This document shows positions 1 through 12,561 of a DNA stretch of 64,000 nt, piece by piece. This DNA is from Patagioenas fasciata (taxonomy: Eukaryota; Chordata; Aves; Columbiformes; Columbidae), in NCBI RefSeq assembly GCF_037038585.1, contig NC_092520.1, positions 151,775,104 through 151,839,103 of the forward strand, given 5' to 3'. Each line of letters starts with the position of its first letter. The stretch's first letter is position 1. The notes below the pieces were generated by a model. The model searched no databases. It was not told the DNA's origin and saw only the letters and a list, made by a program, of their open reading frames with translations. Both the position numbers and the translations under genes were made by a program.

Positions 1-351
1 TTATATAACTTGGTGCTTATCTCTTACCGTTTGAGTTTGGTTTTCTCTGGCAGTTTCTTTTCGGAGAGTTGCCTCCATCTTATCAGAAGAGGTTTCAGGC
101 AGAAGTTTTGTATTTTGTTTTTTGCTGTTGGCTCTCCTGAATGGGAGACTTTCTCCTTACAGCTGTAGGGCAAGTCAGTTTTCCTCTATTTACCTCTTGC
201 AAGGGCCTGGTGGGGGCCATCACATGGTGGCAGGGCCTTGGAGGAAGATTAAGTACTGTACATGTCACCGGGTGATGGTCATCCTAGTAAATCTTGTGAG
301 CTGGGTCCTTGGTAATAACATGGCTGGTTGGTGTTGTTTGGTTTTTTATTT

Positions 352-492
352 TTTTCCTGTGTGTGGGTTTTTCTGTTGTTGTTGTTTTTGTTGTTGCTGT
401 TGTGTGTTTTTGTTTTTGTTTTTTTTTTACAGTGAGTGCTGGCAATGAGAAATTGTATGGGGGAGGAATTTTGTATATATATTTTTTTTTTT
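352..492. repeat. T/G-rich low-complexity tract
   Basis: A run made almost only of T and G, with GTT triplets and pure T runs, ending in a TA-rich tract. It produces long valine/phenylalanine/cysteine reading frames that should not be taken as genes. Confidence 0.7.
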
Positions 493-3400
493 AAATTTTT
501 GTCCGTGTGTGAGGCCTTGCACTGAAACAGGATGTGTAGTACACTGAGTTTTTCGATTTGTTTTGCTGGCTTTGCATTTAGCATTTGCAATTCCACCATA
601 AACTGTAACTGGAGACTAGCAGCGTTTAGCTTCTGAGAAGAACAGGGTCCAATATAATGGAAGTGGTTATGTCCTTGTGGAGACAGTCTTTACCAGCAGA
701 GACCCTGTGGCCTGCTGGAAAAGCACAAAGTAAGGAGGTGACAGAGTCTCAAAGTGTGATCATCTTGACTCCTAAGGGGGAGAGCCACAGGGCTTTGCAG
801 CTTTAGGGGTACTGGCAGATACACGCCTAGTTAAAGCCAGTGTTCTGAGGTGAGGGCATATGGATTTCAAGCTCGAACCCCAGGGAAGGGCAGTGTGAAC
901 TTCTGCCTTGCTTGGAGCCTTTTTAAAAGCTCTCCTTTTAAGGGGGATTTGTCTTGCTCCATGGGGTTCTCCAGTTCAACCTCTGGTTGGCAGTAGGCAG
1001 ATCTGAGGGTCTTGGCTGAACCTGACTGTAGGAGACCTTGGCCTCTTTCTCCCTCTGGGCTCAAATTAAGCCAGGACCATATTTTGGTGGATCTCCCGTC
1101 TTCTCACAGTTCATGAAGCTTTTTTGTCTTCACCCTGGTATTTGTCCATTAATCCCAGCTGCTTAAAAAGCAGGCCCTGGGCACAACTGAGCACTGAGGA
1201 AGCATTCCTGCTGCACAGAGCAGTTACCATGTGGGAATAGCAGGCTTAACCCAGCACAGGAGACCTGTGCAGGAGCAAACCATGAACTGCCCTGGAGCAG
1301 TGAGAATGGGTTTCAGAGGGCTCCAAAGTTGGTGCTGCCGCCTAGGGTGACTGAGCTCCAGCTATGTGAAAAGCCCACCTGGCCTTTGCGATCCCCCTGC
1401 CAGGAGAGAAGGAGGATGGCAGCTCATCCTGACAGGGCTGCCTGCTCGGGGGTCAGCAGCCTGTGTCACCCCTGCTGGGCAGTGGCAGCCCTGAGGACAG
1501 CAGCCACGGGGGCAGCATCTCACCCACCTACCTGGGAGCACTAGGACACAGTAAACAGGGCTGAGCAGTGAAGAGAAGTGCCAGGCACTCAGCACCATCC
1601 TCTGAGCTGCCCTCACCTTAGGGGAGGGACTGATATGCACTGGGTGGAAATGGGGGAAGTGGAGAAAAGGACAGGGAGGGGATTGATGTTTGACTTAGAC
1701 AGAGGCGGGGGAAGGGGGAGAAAGGCTTTTACTAACATTTGTTTTTCTGTGTTCTTTCCCCCCACCTTAGTACTTGAATTGATGATATGAAATTTGTGTG
1801 AATTGGTGATAAATCAGCTGAGATTGCCCTGTGAGGAGAATGTTTTGCCCTGGGATGGTAGCTGTTGCAGCAAGTGTGGGACACACGGCACTGTCATGGC
1901 CCAGAACTGGAGTAATGAGAGAGACTCTGAAAGGAGCCATGGTTTTGGTCCTGAGAATACACAGTGGTGGAAGCAGTGCAGCCCACATGTGTCCAGGAGT
2001 GAGTGCAGACAGTGTGTGTACAGCTGGAGAAAGGAGGGACCTGGGGAGACCATTGCTGGGTGGGAAGGTGATTGGGAAGAGGTAGACAGATGGCTCCTCC
2101 AAGCCTCAGAGAGACCAGGGCTGCGTAGCAGAGTGAGGGAGTCAGGCTGATGATCTTTTTTCAGAGCAGGGTGCATTAGCAGGTGCTCAGGGCAAAGGGG
2201 AGAAGTGAGTAGTTAATAGTAATGAACTGGCCAGATGGAAAACTGTGTGCCAGGTGGGCCGGGCTGCAGCTGCAGGAGCAGCAAGTGGTCTTAAACTGAT
2301 TGCCTGAGAGGGGACCCTGGCACCTCTGGGCAGGGGGGGAATGAGATGGGAGTGCTGCTCAGAGCGTGAGCATTCTCCATAGTCCTTTGCTCAGAGTGAG
2401 ATTACATAAATGCCGAATACTTGCAGCAACTGGTGCCCCTGCAGTGACTGTGGTGGTCCTGCGAAGCCAGACCAAATGGGATTACAGGTTTTGTCTTGGG
2501 AGAGCAAAGTTCTGGGGAGTTTGGTCTCTATACTACTTGTAAGCACTGCTCTGCACAAGAGAGAAGGGCTTTGGGATCCCCTAGTGAAGAACTGTGTGGA
2601 GCAATGGCCAGATCTTGCTGATCCCATGGGGTATGAGATATCCCCACAGAATGACTGTGAAGAAGGTAATAGACTGCAGTTGCTTGGACTGCTGGATTGT
2701 GTTTACAGGCAAGGGGGAAAGGACCCTGAAAAAGTGGTGATTGCTGATGCCATAGCCCGAGAGCTCCAAGGTTTGAGCACTGTTACTACTGCCCCTCCAG
2801 TACTGCCTGATTAGCTGGTGGGATGTCAAGGAGTAACTTACATGTATTGTGCTGGAGGGAGCATGCCAGAAGACAAGCAGAAGATTAGCAGCATGGCAAA
2901 GGATAATTTTTGGAGTCCAGTAATACGATTGACCTTGGAAAAAGTTTTAGAAGGGGTTGGAAAGTATATGTTAAGATTGCTGCAGTGTTGATCCTGACAG
3001 TTTTGTCTGCTGGGGAAGGGGTGCGTTTGTGATGTGTGTTACATTCACACTGATGAGATGCTAACTACACCAGTCTGGTCTGCAGGGTCTGGGGATGGAG
3101 TTTATAATGAACACACATTAAAATTGTGATGATGTTAAACGTAAAGCTTATAGAAAGGTCAAACAATTCCTAATATATCTTTCAGTGAGGTGAAGGGCAA
3201 AATGTAAAGGACATAAATTGCAGGAGGGTATCAGGGAATGGCAATGGTGACCTACATGGAGACCATGAACTGTGTGGTGCCAGCCAGAACCAATTCCAGC
3301 TAGCTCTGAAACCAGTGTAAATACCCTGTCTCATGCCAAAACTTCAGCCTTTGGTGCCTTGGCTTTTGACAGGCTGTTTGAGACATAGGTGCACTCTTTG

Positions 3401-4289
3401 AAGGAGGTCCATGCTGAAAGGTTCTACTTCTGAAGGGACTGCAGCTGATGCATGAGCTATGCTGGAGCAAGGACATGCCTGAAGGCACTGTGCCCACTGG
3501 GTGACCCATGCTGGAGAAGGTGCACCACTGAAGGAAGTGGTCTAAACCGTTGGCTGTCCCTACACCATAGCATATATTGTACCTTTGTTGTTCAATTAAG
3601 AATGTGTGTTTGTTCTCAGCAGAGCTATCTCACTTTAGCCTGGTGATTGCTGTGGGTTTTACGGTTTGCTTCATTCAGGAAGCTGTGAAACAAATGTTCT
3701 TGGATTACATGTTTATGAATGGAAAGTGGAATTTTTGGAAAGAAGGGGCTAAGGTGCCTCTTTTCCTGAACAAAGGGTTTTACCATTTCTCCATGAAACC
3801 CAATGTGCATTTTTAGGATTATATATTTGATCATCTGCCCAGTAGGAGGAAACAGAAAGGTGACACAGCCACAAAAGCAAGTATCTCATCTTGCCCGATG
3901 TTGTTAAAGGAACTTCAATTGTTCTGATGGCTTGAGTTTGATTGTTGGGTGAGAAGCTGGTTTGGGGATTGATTCTCTGAGACCTACCCTTGCACATCTT
4001 TCTTGTGCCAGGTGTTCTCCAGAGTGGGTGTCCGTGCATGTAGGGCTGTGTGAGGAGCTCAGATGCCCATCTCTGCTGTTCACTGGGCTGCTGGGATTTG
4101 TGTCACTGGACTGTGACATCTGGGGCCAGGATCAACTGGAAGCGGAGAGGCCAAAGGAGTTGGTGGGTTCAAGCTCAGGGACCCCAGCTGCAGCCCTGGG
4201 GCTGGGGGCAGTGGTGGGAGAGGGTGTCTGCGTTTAAAGGACTGCCAGAGGAGATGATTGGAGCGGGATAGACCTGAGTGCCTACCCTG

Positions 4290-4640
4290 AGCTGGGTTCC
4301 CCGAGGCTCAGAGCATTTGGTGCTGCCCGGGGAACCGGCCCCCGAGGCTGACAGGGCTGGTAGAGGGGGCAGTGATTTGGGCTCAGCGCCAAGGGGACGA
4401 GCCTCCCCAACCGGGGGCCAGGCACCCGGGTTGTGTGGCGTGTGAAACGTCCCCCGGCACCGGTGGGGCTGTGGCCGGAGCAGCGTGGCTGGTGGCCGTC
4501 AGAGAGCTGGCACAGCGGGTCCTCCGCTGAGGGCTGGCTGCCCTCTGGTGCCCGCCCGGGAAAGCGCAGGATGGCTATGCTGCCCCAGGGAGGATTCGTG
4601 TCCCCGAAGTGCGGGTGACTGTGCCCGACGTGTGTGTGTT
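4290..4640. promoter_or_regulatory. CpG-rich patch, possible orphan CpG island
   Basis: About 350 bp that is clearly richer in GC and in CpG dinucleotides than the flanks, in a stretch that otherwise shows CpG depletion. No gene start could be matched to it. A T-rich run followed by CAG at its right edge could serve as a splice acceptor, but no coding frame follows. It may be an orphan island, the promoter of a non-coding transcript, or a GC-rich repeat. Confidence 0.3.
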
Positions 4641-6267
4641 TCAGCTTTGTTCACAGGAGGGAGGGAGCAGGAGGTCCAGAGCCTGAAGAGCAAGTTGGGT
4701 CTGAACCAAGGGCAGCTCCCACCACGGGTGTGATGGATCATGTTGAAGGCCGCTGCCCTTGTTCTGTCCAAATCTCTCTTGGTTGTGACTGGAGCTTAGA
4801 GCCTGGTCCTGGGGGCAGTAACTAAAGGTAGGGGAGATGATTCCTCATCACAGAGACTTCAGCAGCTGGCTATGACTTAGGCGCAAAGGTCAAGTACAGC
4901 TGTGCAGAATGGGTCTGAAGTACAAAGTGCATCTTAAAAACAGAACTGCAAGGGAATTCTCATTTCTTTTGTCTGGCTGCAATAGGCTAACATTTATTAC
5001 TTCTGTACAGAATTACTCTAAAATACTTGTACTGCATCTCTCTGCCACGTTTTGTTCCTGATACAGGGGACTGTGTATTACCTTCTTTTGGAAGTTTTAG
5101 TTTAAAAAAAACAAAACCACCCCAAACAAAGCCCACCAACACTTTTATCTGCAACAGACACAATATTGAACTAAAAATAATGGTGTTAGTAAAGAAAGAA
5201 ATCAGTTCCTGAAGTCAGATGGTATTGGGGGTCTAACATCTTGCCTCGCTTCCAACTAGAAGGTCTAGGCAAGAGCATAAACACACTTTCAAAGCAAAAT
5301 ACCTTTTTGATCAGGCAGAAATCTTCTGTTTCATTGTTACATTCAAAGATTAGTTTTTCTCAAAGATGGGCATTTGAATGAAACAGCAGGTGTAAGTTCT
5401 GAGATGTTTTGGGTTTTTTTTTGCTTTTGAACAGATTTCCACATAAGAATAGAATTTCACAACTAACAATAATCTGAAGCACGTGTTGAAATTGTGTTGT
5501 ATCCAAAGTCCATCATGCTGTTGTATTTTGACACCCTGAATTCCCACTGATCATTCTTTCCATATGTGTTTTGTGATGCTGATTTCTCTTCTGTTAACAA
5601 AATTTATGTAGAAGTACCTGTTGTCTCACACTGTTTACCTCTCAGTTGCACAACTTGAATTTTGCAGTGCAACAGGAGAAAAGGAGAATGAGGATTTCAA
5701 GGTATGTTCCAGGTGTTTGTGGTGTAAAGAAAAGGAATTAAACTTAATGCACTGAGATACAATGAAAGAGACACTACAAATAAAATGATCTAAAAGAAAA
5801 ATGGTACACCGATCATAAATGATATTACCTTATGTTATTGCCAAAAGCAATTGTAAACTTCAAGCCTGAATTCTGAACTATTGTGCATCAGCTAAAGTAA
5901 TGAAATGCTGTAAGAGATGTCTCTCTCAGGATGAAATGCAGTGATAATCCTGAATATGCTATCTATATGGTGAAGCTATTTGATTTATCAAAAATCTCTA
6001 CTTTGCCACTGAAAATAGGTGAAGTGGTGGTGGATACATCTGAGAACAGTTTTATAGGAGGCAGATTTTTAAAATAGCCTTGGGTAAAGCTTCAGTTGCA
6101 GCTTTCAAAGCTTAATCCTAGTTTCTGATGCTTTCTATCAATAGTATCTCAGCTTACATCCTCATATGAAGTTGTTTGTTTCAGGGTGGATTTTGTAAGA
6201 GCTTTATGTGGAACACTCTGAGACAGGAAGAAACTGTTAGAGCAACAGTGATGCATTGCACTTATTC

Positions 6268-6686
6268 TGCGTTGTGGTTTGGCCCTGCTGGCAACTTAGA
6301 ACTGCAGAGTCGCATGGTCACTCACTCACCCCTTCCCTCGTGGGGAGGAGAATTAGGAAACAGAAGGCAAAAGTTGTGGTTTGGGATAAAAAGAGTTTAA
6401 CAGAACAGCAAAAGGGAAAAATATAAACAATAATAATAACAATGAAAGGATATACAAAGCAAGGGATGCCCAATGCCCACCTGCGCTGCCCTGGAGGTCC
6501 TGGAGAAGAAAGAGGGCCCTGGACCATGTGATCCCATGCAGTGAGTGTTCCTCTCCCCGGCTACTTTATGCTGAGCATGACCTGTTATTGTATAGAATAC
6601 CTCTTTGGCTAGTTTGGGTCAGCTGTCCTGGCAGTGTCCCCTCCAAGATTCCTGTGAAAATTAACCCTATCTTGGTCGACCCAGCA
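6268..6686 (+). mobile_element. solo LTR, avian endogenous retrovirus (same family as 12.0 and 24.0 kb)
   Basis: The left edge resembles the family start (TGTCGTGGTTTAACCCC) and the right edge resembles the family end (CCAGCCAAAACCAGCACA), with shared internal blocks such as the stretch around TGCTGAGCATGAC and GGTCAGCTGTCC. At about 420 bp it is shorter than the two other copies (roughly 570-590 bp). No internal viral region lies beside it and no clear target duplication was found, so it is an old, worn solo LTR. Confidence 0.7.
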
Positions 6687-8329
6687 TGTTCTCATATCAT
6701 TGAGCTTAATTACACAAATATTAACTGTCTGTGATATATAACAATAGAAATTTGGAATCTCTGTGTTTCACTGTAAAATCAGCACAGTTACTTCTGCCAA
6801 AGTCAGATCCATTTCCAAGGAACTTGCTAAACTGTTGAATAGTGATGCTACACATGTTCTTTTTAATCTGTAAGAATGTGCTTGTCCATAGGTACCTGTC
6901 CTTGTGACCAGTTTTCAGATCTGGCATTGTTTCCTATTCCAGACTCCTGTCCAATATAGAAGCTGAGTATAGTTTTGTAATGGAACAGGATGGGACAGCA
7001 CAAGCCAGATCATTCACAGCATCTAATTGAATTACAGCACAGCTAAAACTGTTGTTTTCATATTTTCAATTTGAAATAAGAGAGAAAAATGAAAGTCAGA
7101 ATCTTCATCCTTGTTGTCTTCTGTCCAGGCTGTTTTTGAGAATGTCATTGAAAATTAATTATATTGCTTCTTCTAGTCAAGCTCTATGTTATATATTGGA
7201 TGTTAAATCCTCCTGACACTTGCAACTTTGCCATCCTTTCCGCAGACACATGTGCTTCTCAAGGTCCATAGTCTTCTCTTAAGCACACAGAGACAGTCAG
7301 TTATTCCTAAATGGTTGGTTTCTATGAGATGTTTCCCATTTCCACTGGTCAGCTGCCAGGGACAGGATTATTTCCAACTCACAAGCTGATTCTAATGCGT
7401 TTTTCTCCTTACTCCCCCTTTCATTCCCCTCAGTGATATTCTGTTCATCTAAGTAATATACAAGAAGGTAGCAAGTCAAGGTGTCTTCTATTCATATGCT
7501 AGAAGAGCATCTGTTATCAGATTATTATGCCATTATTAGCTGTCTGCTAATTCATCTATCAATGTGCCCATTGCTTTCTTAGCCAGTGTATCTCTAATGT
7601 CTCTTGATACCTTACACATCTAGAAGATAATACTAGTGAGGGTTTCTATGATGAGGTCTTTGGACTTATTAATTGAAAACTGATCACATCTATATTTCCT
7701 GTAACAAAGGAAAAGAGTTGAAAACTTTTTCAAAGTAGAAGGTTGCACCAGTCAACAATCTCCTTCCTTTGATATAACCAGATCTGTAGTTAGAATGCAG
7801 AAGAAAACACACATGCATGGAGGGTCGTCCAGGTAACAGGTGTGTCATTCCTTGGCCAATGGTGCAATCACAGAATCACATCCATTTCTTCTGTCAGGTG
7901 TTTCTTGTCTCATGTTTGGGTTGCAGAGCAAGCATCTTTTAGTCTTATATTTGCACCTGCTAAACTAGGTCCTGACCTGTGGCTGTGACCTCAGTCCTAG
8001 CACTTTAAGCTGAGTTCAGGGAAAGCGCTGGAAGCACACATGGCAATGGGTGTGGTTGCACTTTTCTGCAGGATCCAAAATATAAATATGCATTAACCCT
8101 CACATGCAGCTACAGGGAAGACTAGTGCGTGGCAAGGCTTTGAAGTATCTCCTTGTGCACAGGCAGGGCTGTGAAGGTATGGATATATATGCATGTGTCT
8201 ATGAGAGAAAGGGTCTGCTGGTGATCACACCTGTCACTGAGGTTGGACTCACGTCACCGAACAGTGGCTGCCTGAAAGTTGGGCATCTGGTATAAGTAAG
8301 TCACCTAGACTCCTATTGTGTGAAAATGC

Positions 8330-8349
8330 GAGCTCCTCTAGAGGAGCTC
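8330..8349. repeat. perfect 20-bp palindrome
   Basis: The half-site GAGCTCCTCT is followed directly by its reverse complement with no spacer. The symmetry stops after this on both sides. No gene or known element surrounds it. Confidence 0.9.
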
Positions 8350-9172
8350 CCATCCCGGACATCCATCTTAGGAAAGAATGTACTAAGCTTGGCAAGGTGT
8401 CTAGGGGGAGTCTGTAAGAGTCCATTTGACTGGACATTTAGGCAGCTAAAGTAAGACAAATCCCATCTGCCATTCTTACAGGAAGCTGTGGATGACATTA
8501 CTGCCTGGACCTCTTGTTTTTAGCTCTTCTTCCAACTTCTTGAAATATTTACAGCTTTTTCACACATATTTTGTGTTGTTGAGGATCCATTGCAATGTGC
8601 AGTTTCTATTTTGCCATGTCCAATGACAGCGCAGAAATAGTCAGTGTGATCTCCTCCTATAGTAAACCTGAACAGGGAGAGAAAGATACAGTCAGTACCA
8701 CTTCCTTGAAAGACAGAGTGGCACCTGGCCTTGCTGCTAAGCTGTATTATTGTCAGTGGGATTGGAGTCTCCTTCCCGTTCTTTAATTTTCTTCCCCAGA
8801 CCTCAACAAAAGTACGTGGGCCATGTTTTCCCATCCAGAGACCTTTCCCTTCTGTGGTATTGTCCATGCAATGGTGCTGACATCATGCTCTCTCTTGTAC
8901 ATGCTTGGTATGTCCTCTCTTTCCCCATTGAACTCTATCCAGTCAGAATCCTCCTTCCCTGCCAGAACTACAGCTGTGTCCTCTCTTTGCCATCCTGATG
9001 TGACACACCTGTGTTCCCATGTGTCTTACAGGCTACCTTTGACTTTTCACAGGGATGTGCTGAAACACCTGAATTTCAAGGAATCAGGTTGCTACGAATT
9101 GCGATCCCTGGTATCTTGCTGTTACTCCCTTCCCCGATCTCGCTTGTACTCCCTGTTTGTTTGGTGGCTTGG

Positions 9173-9212
9173 GGTTTGTTTGTTTGTTTGTTTGCTTGTT
9201 TGTGTGTGTGTG
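9173..9212. repeat. TTTG and TG microsatellite
   Basis: Several TTTG units, with one TTGC variant, run into a short TG repeat. Confidence 0.85.
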
Positions 9213-11246
9213 TTATTTTTGTTTTGTTTACACTGTTTCTGGTCATTGTATCACAGTGACTTGCTGGAATAAGCTTACATGTCAGTGCGATGTTCCATGT
9301 TGTTAATCCACTTCCACTTCTTCTGTGTCTCAAAGTATCTGAGACCAAGTAAGTAGTAATGATCTCTTGATTGTGAATGAAGATAATCCTGGAAAGGAAA
9401 CAAATGATGATAATACATTAAGATTACGTTTTCTTCACCGGTGGTACACAGAAAGCTTAGTGCTAGATAGCCAACACAGAAAGTACAGTGTGCATGCAGC
9501 CACACTGTCTCTTTCCACAGCTTCAGAGGCTGAATTTTCTATTTTTATTTAATGTCATCTCTCTTCCTGAGGCTTCTTCAGAATAGACTAAATAGAATAA
9601 TATATCTGTGATAACATTAAAGATATACATTGTAGTTAGCCAGATGTGACTTGATACCTGGTGACACTTTTGTATTCTGATTGTGATGGGAAGGATTTTT
9701 CAGTTTTTGTCAAAGCAAGGGCTCTCACAAATAAGCATCTGTTTGATTTGTTTGGTCTTGCTTTGTATGCCAAATCCCTTTAAAACGTAAGTCAGACAGG
9801 CAGAGAGTTTGCTCCTTCCCATGGGAGCGTGCCTGGGGAGAGAAGATTCTAGATGCAAGACTTCAACCATCAAGATGTGTCTCACTGTGAAAGTGTTTGC
9901 TACCATACAGAGGTGCTTGGGTACATGGCTAACAGTAGATTAAAGATCCACAAAGGCATCTAACTTGAGAAGACGCAAGTGTAATCTATCAGCCCTTTGG
10001 CATACAGGTGAAGCAACCCAGGAAGCAGCCCCATGAGTTCAGATCTCACCAGTTCTTCCTTGTTTTCAATGATCACCAGGTCTGACTCCTTGTCTTTGCA
10101 TTTTTTACGGGAGGCATTCCAATCATTATTTTGTGTATCAGGAAAAAAGAAGTAACATTTTTTCCTGTTTCTTTTCCATCCTTGGGGACAACCTGCAGGA
10201 TGGAAGAACAGGTGTGGAAAAATCCATGTTACATACTAATGAAAGGATCTGCTTACAAAATAAAGGTAAGAGAGTAAGTTACAGTCAGAAGGGTACCTGT
10301 GTGGTCCTGCTTGTATCTTTCACCAGACCACCAGGGATTCCTGCCAGTCTCTGTAGCTAATACCAGCCCACGAGTCACTAGGCATGAGTCAGAGAAGCAG
10401 AATCACAGATAACATTATCCAGCCTTTTAAATCTTTGCTCAGGAAATAAAGATAAGTAGTCAGGGCAAAAAGCAGCTTTCATTTTTCAGAAGTCTTATTT
10501 GCCTGCTGCAAAACATGGCAATAGTGATGCTACTGAAAGGACATTTCTCTCCATTGCCATGCAGGGTACTGGGAGGAACAGACGAGATCTGGGAAAAGTT
10601 ATATGATTCAGGGAGACAGAGACTGCATGGTATAGTTTGGTTGGTTATCTAGCAGCTCCTAAACAGCAAAAGGGAATTGCATTTAGTTAAAATGTTAAGA
10701 ATGGAGGGCTATTTGAAAAGCAGCACACTGACGTTGATCCATCATGTTTGCTACAATGCTGTAATAATAAAGGGATTGTTATGTTCATTCACCTAGCCTT
10801 GGGCTCCTCTGCATGAGAGAGCAATCAGTTTTTCCCTCTGAAACAGTAATGCAGTGGTGACCAAGCACTGCTTTTAAAGAAGGTGAAAATGTGAAATGTG
10901 TCTGGCCTTGAGAGCTCATCCTGAGTGTACAGGATAAGGTTTTTTTATTCCTGAGATGTCAGATTTTTTTGTTTGTTTTTCTTCTGAATACAATCCAGAC
11001 ACACTCCCTCCCCCTTCCTCCCTGTCCCCTACCCAAAGCAATCTAACAGACTTCTGGAAACTGTCTTTTGAATGACAGAGAGTTACCTACCTAGTTCATC
11101 TTCACAGGTGGTACAGAATGTTTTTGAGTCAGGTGGGCTGCTTGCAGTTGGGTGGTCTGGAAATAAGAATACAATTGCTGCTTTGAATGGATGACCATTT
11201 TGCCCTACACTGTCAGAGCTCTTCTTCACCTTTTTGCTCCCCCATT

Positions 11247-11272
11247 AAAAAAACAAACAAACAAACACAAAC
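11247..11272. repeat. AAAC microsatellite
   Basis: A short A run continues as AAAC units. Confidence 0.8.
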
Positions 11273-11990
11273 TGTAGTACCATACTATGGAGCAGATTTC
11301 TGAAGATCCTGACTCTGAAATTTAACAAAAAATACTCAACACATTTTCGGAGAAGCAGTAAATGTGGTGTACAGTAGAGGTGTAACTATAGCAATAAGAA
11401 GTAAGAGCTGTCTTTGAGAGATCAGTGCTCAAGCCAATCTGCTCTTGGTTAAACATGTTCCCACACAGCTTTGCAGCTGCGGTCACTGCTGCTACCCCTA
11501 ACAACTGGGGTGAGAGCACACCTGTGGCCCAGGTGGAAGCTTATTTAACAGTGTTGCTCCCTCAGATCAAAATCAGACAGAAGAGTTCATTTTAGGTTTT
11601 AAAGCAAATACCCAGGCTGAAATAGTCTTGATTTTTCTCTTTCTTCCGACACAGTGGTTGTGAGGAATTTGTGCTCCATGGGAGGCTTCTGACTCCCAGA
11701 AAAAAGGACTGTGGATGCAGGCTTACAAATTTATTTTTATTATCTGATGACTAGCTAGACTGCATGAATTTATCACAGAGAAAAAGGAAAGGGGGTTTTG
11801 AGAGGGTGAAGAAAGCAGCTGAGGCCTTAGGTGATCTAAGCTTATGGTTATTTTACTTGAGAAGCTCATGTGGATTTTATGTGTTTTTCATGTCTTCTCA
11901 GGGCTTTGGTTTTATCAGTTTAGAAACTTAGTCAAGACTTTAGTTACTTTTGAAATTATGGAGTTCAAGGATCACTCACAGTGAACAGGC

Positions 11991-12556
11991 TGTGTTGGTT
12001 TTGGCTGGGATACAGTTGATTTTCTTCCAAGTAGCTGGTACAGTGCTCTGTTTTGGATTTAGGATAAGAATAATATTGAGAACACACTGATGTTTTGGTT
12101 GTTGCTAAGTAGTCAAGGAGACTTCAGCTTCTCACCCTGTGACAGGTGCACAAGAAGCCGGGAGGGGGCACAACCAGGACAGCTGACCCAAACTGGCCAC
12201 AGGGATATTCCACACCAAATGACATCATGCTCAGTATATAAAGCTGGGGGAAGGAGAAGGAAGAGGAGGATGTTCAGAGTGATGGCGTTTGTCTTCCCAA
12301 TGGTGTTGCATGTGATGGAGCCCTGCTTTCCTGGAGATGGCAGAACACCTGCCTGCCCATGGGAAGCAGTGAATGAATTCCATGTTTTGCTTTGCTTGCA
12401 TGAGCAACTTTAGCTTTACCTATTAAAACTGTCTTTATCGCAGCCTATGGGTTTTTGCACTTTTACTCTTCTGGTTGTCTCCTCCATCTGACTGGAGGGG
12501 GGAGTCAGCAAGCAGCTGCGTGGTGCTTAGTTGCCGGTTGGGGTTGAATCATGACG
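11991..12556 (-). mobile_element. solo LTR, avian endogenous retrovirus, with 5-bp target duplication
   Basis: Read on the minus strand this is the same LTR family as the copies at 6.3 and 24.0 kb, with matching start, TATA-like region and end (CCAGCCAAAACCAACACA). The 5-bp word CAGGC lies directly on both sides (11986-11990 and 12557-12561), as expected for a target-site duplication, which fixes the borders. It is a solo LTR of 566 bp with no internal viral region. A 5-bp duplication fits ERVL-type integration, but family placement needs a library match. Confidence 0.85.
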
Positions 12557-12561
12557 CAGGC

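Larger units (their letters stand above)
1..6267. other. intergenic stretch, no gene recognised
   Basis: No exon of a known protein family could be read on either strand. The longest open frames here, such as 134 codons at 2410-2814 on the plus strand, are no longer than chance frames elsewhere in the window and match nothing I know. The stretch holds T/G-rich low-complexity DNA near 352-492, a G-rich part from about 1.2 to 2.4 kb, and a CpG-rich patch at 4.29-4.64 kb listed separately. A part around 3.3-3.6 kb resembles the ends of avian endogenous retroviruses but is too worn to call. Confidence 0.5.
6687..11985. other. intergenic stretch, no gene recognised
   Basis: Read on both strands without finding a recognisable exon, RNA gene or further large repeat. 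It contains a perfect 20-bp palindrome at 8330, a TTTG/TG microsatellite at 9173 and an AAAC microsatellite at 11247. Open frames up to 149 codons occur (for example 8823-9272, plus) but have low-complexity tails and no family resemblance. Confidence 0.5.

Noticed and set aside
122-494. Val/Phe/Cys-rich frames near the window start
   Set aside because: Products of a T/G-rich low-complexity tract.
2410-2814. Plus-strand open frame of 134 codons, possibly gene or viral remnant
   Set aside because: No family resemblance, and its length is within what chance gives in this window.
3290-3600. Possible worn LTR of an avian ERVL-type element
   Set aside because: Wording such as GGGACTGCAGCTGATGCATG is reminiscent of such elements, but no ends or duplication could be found.
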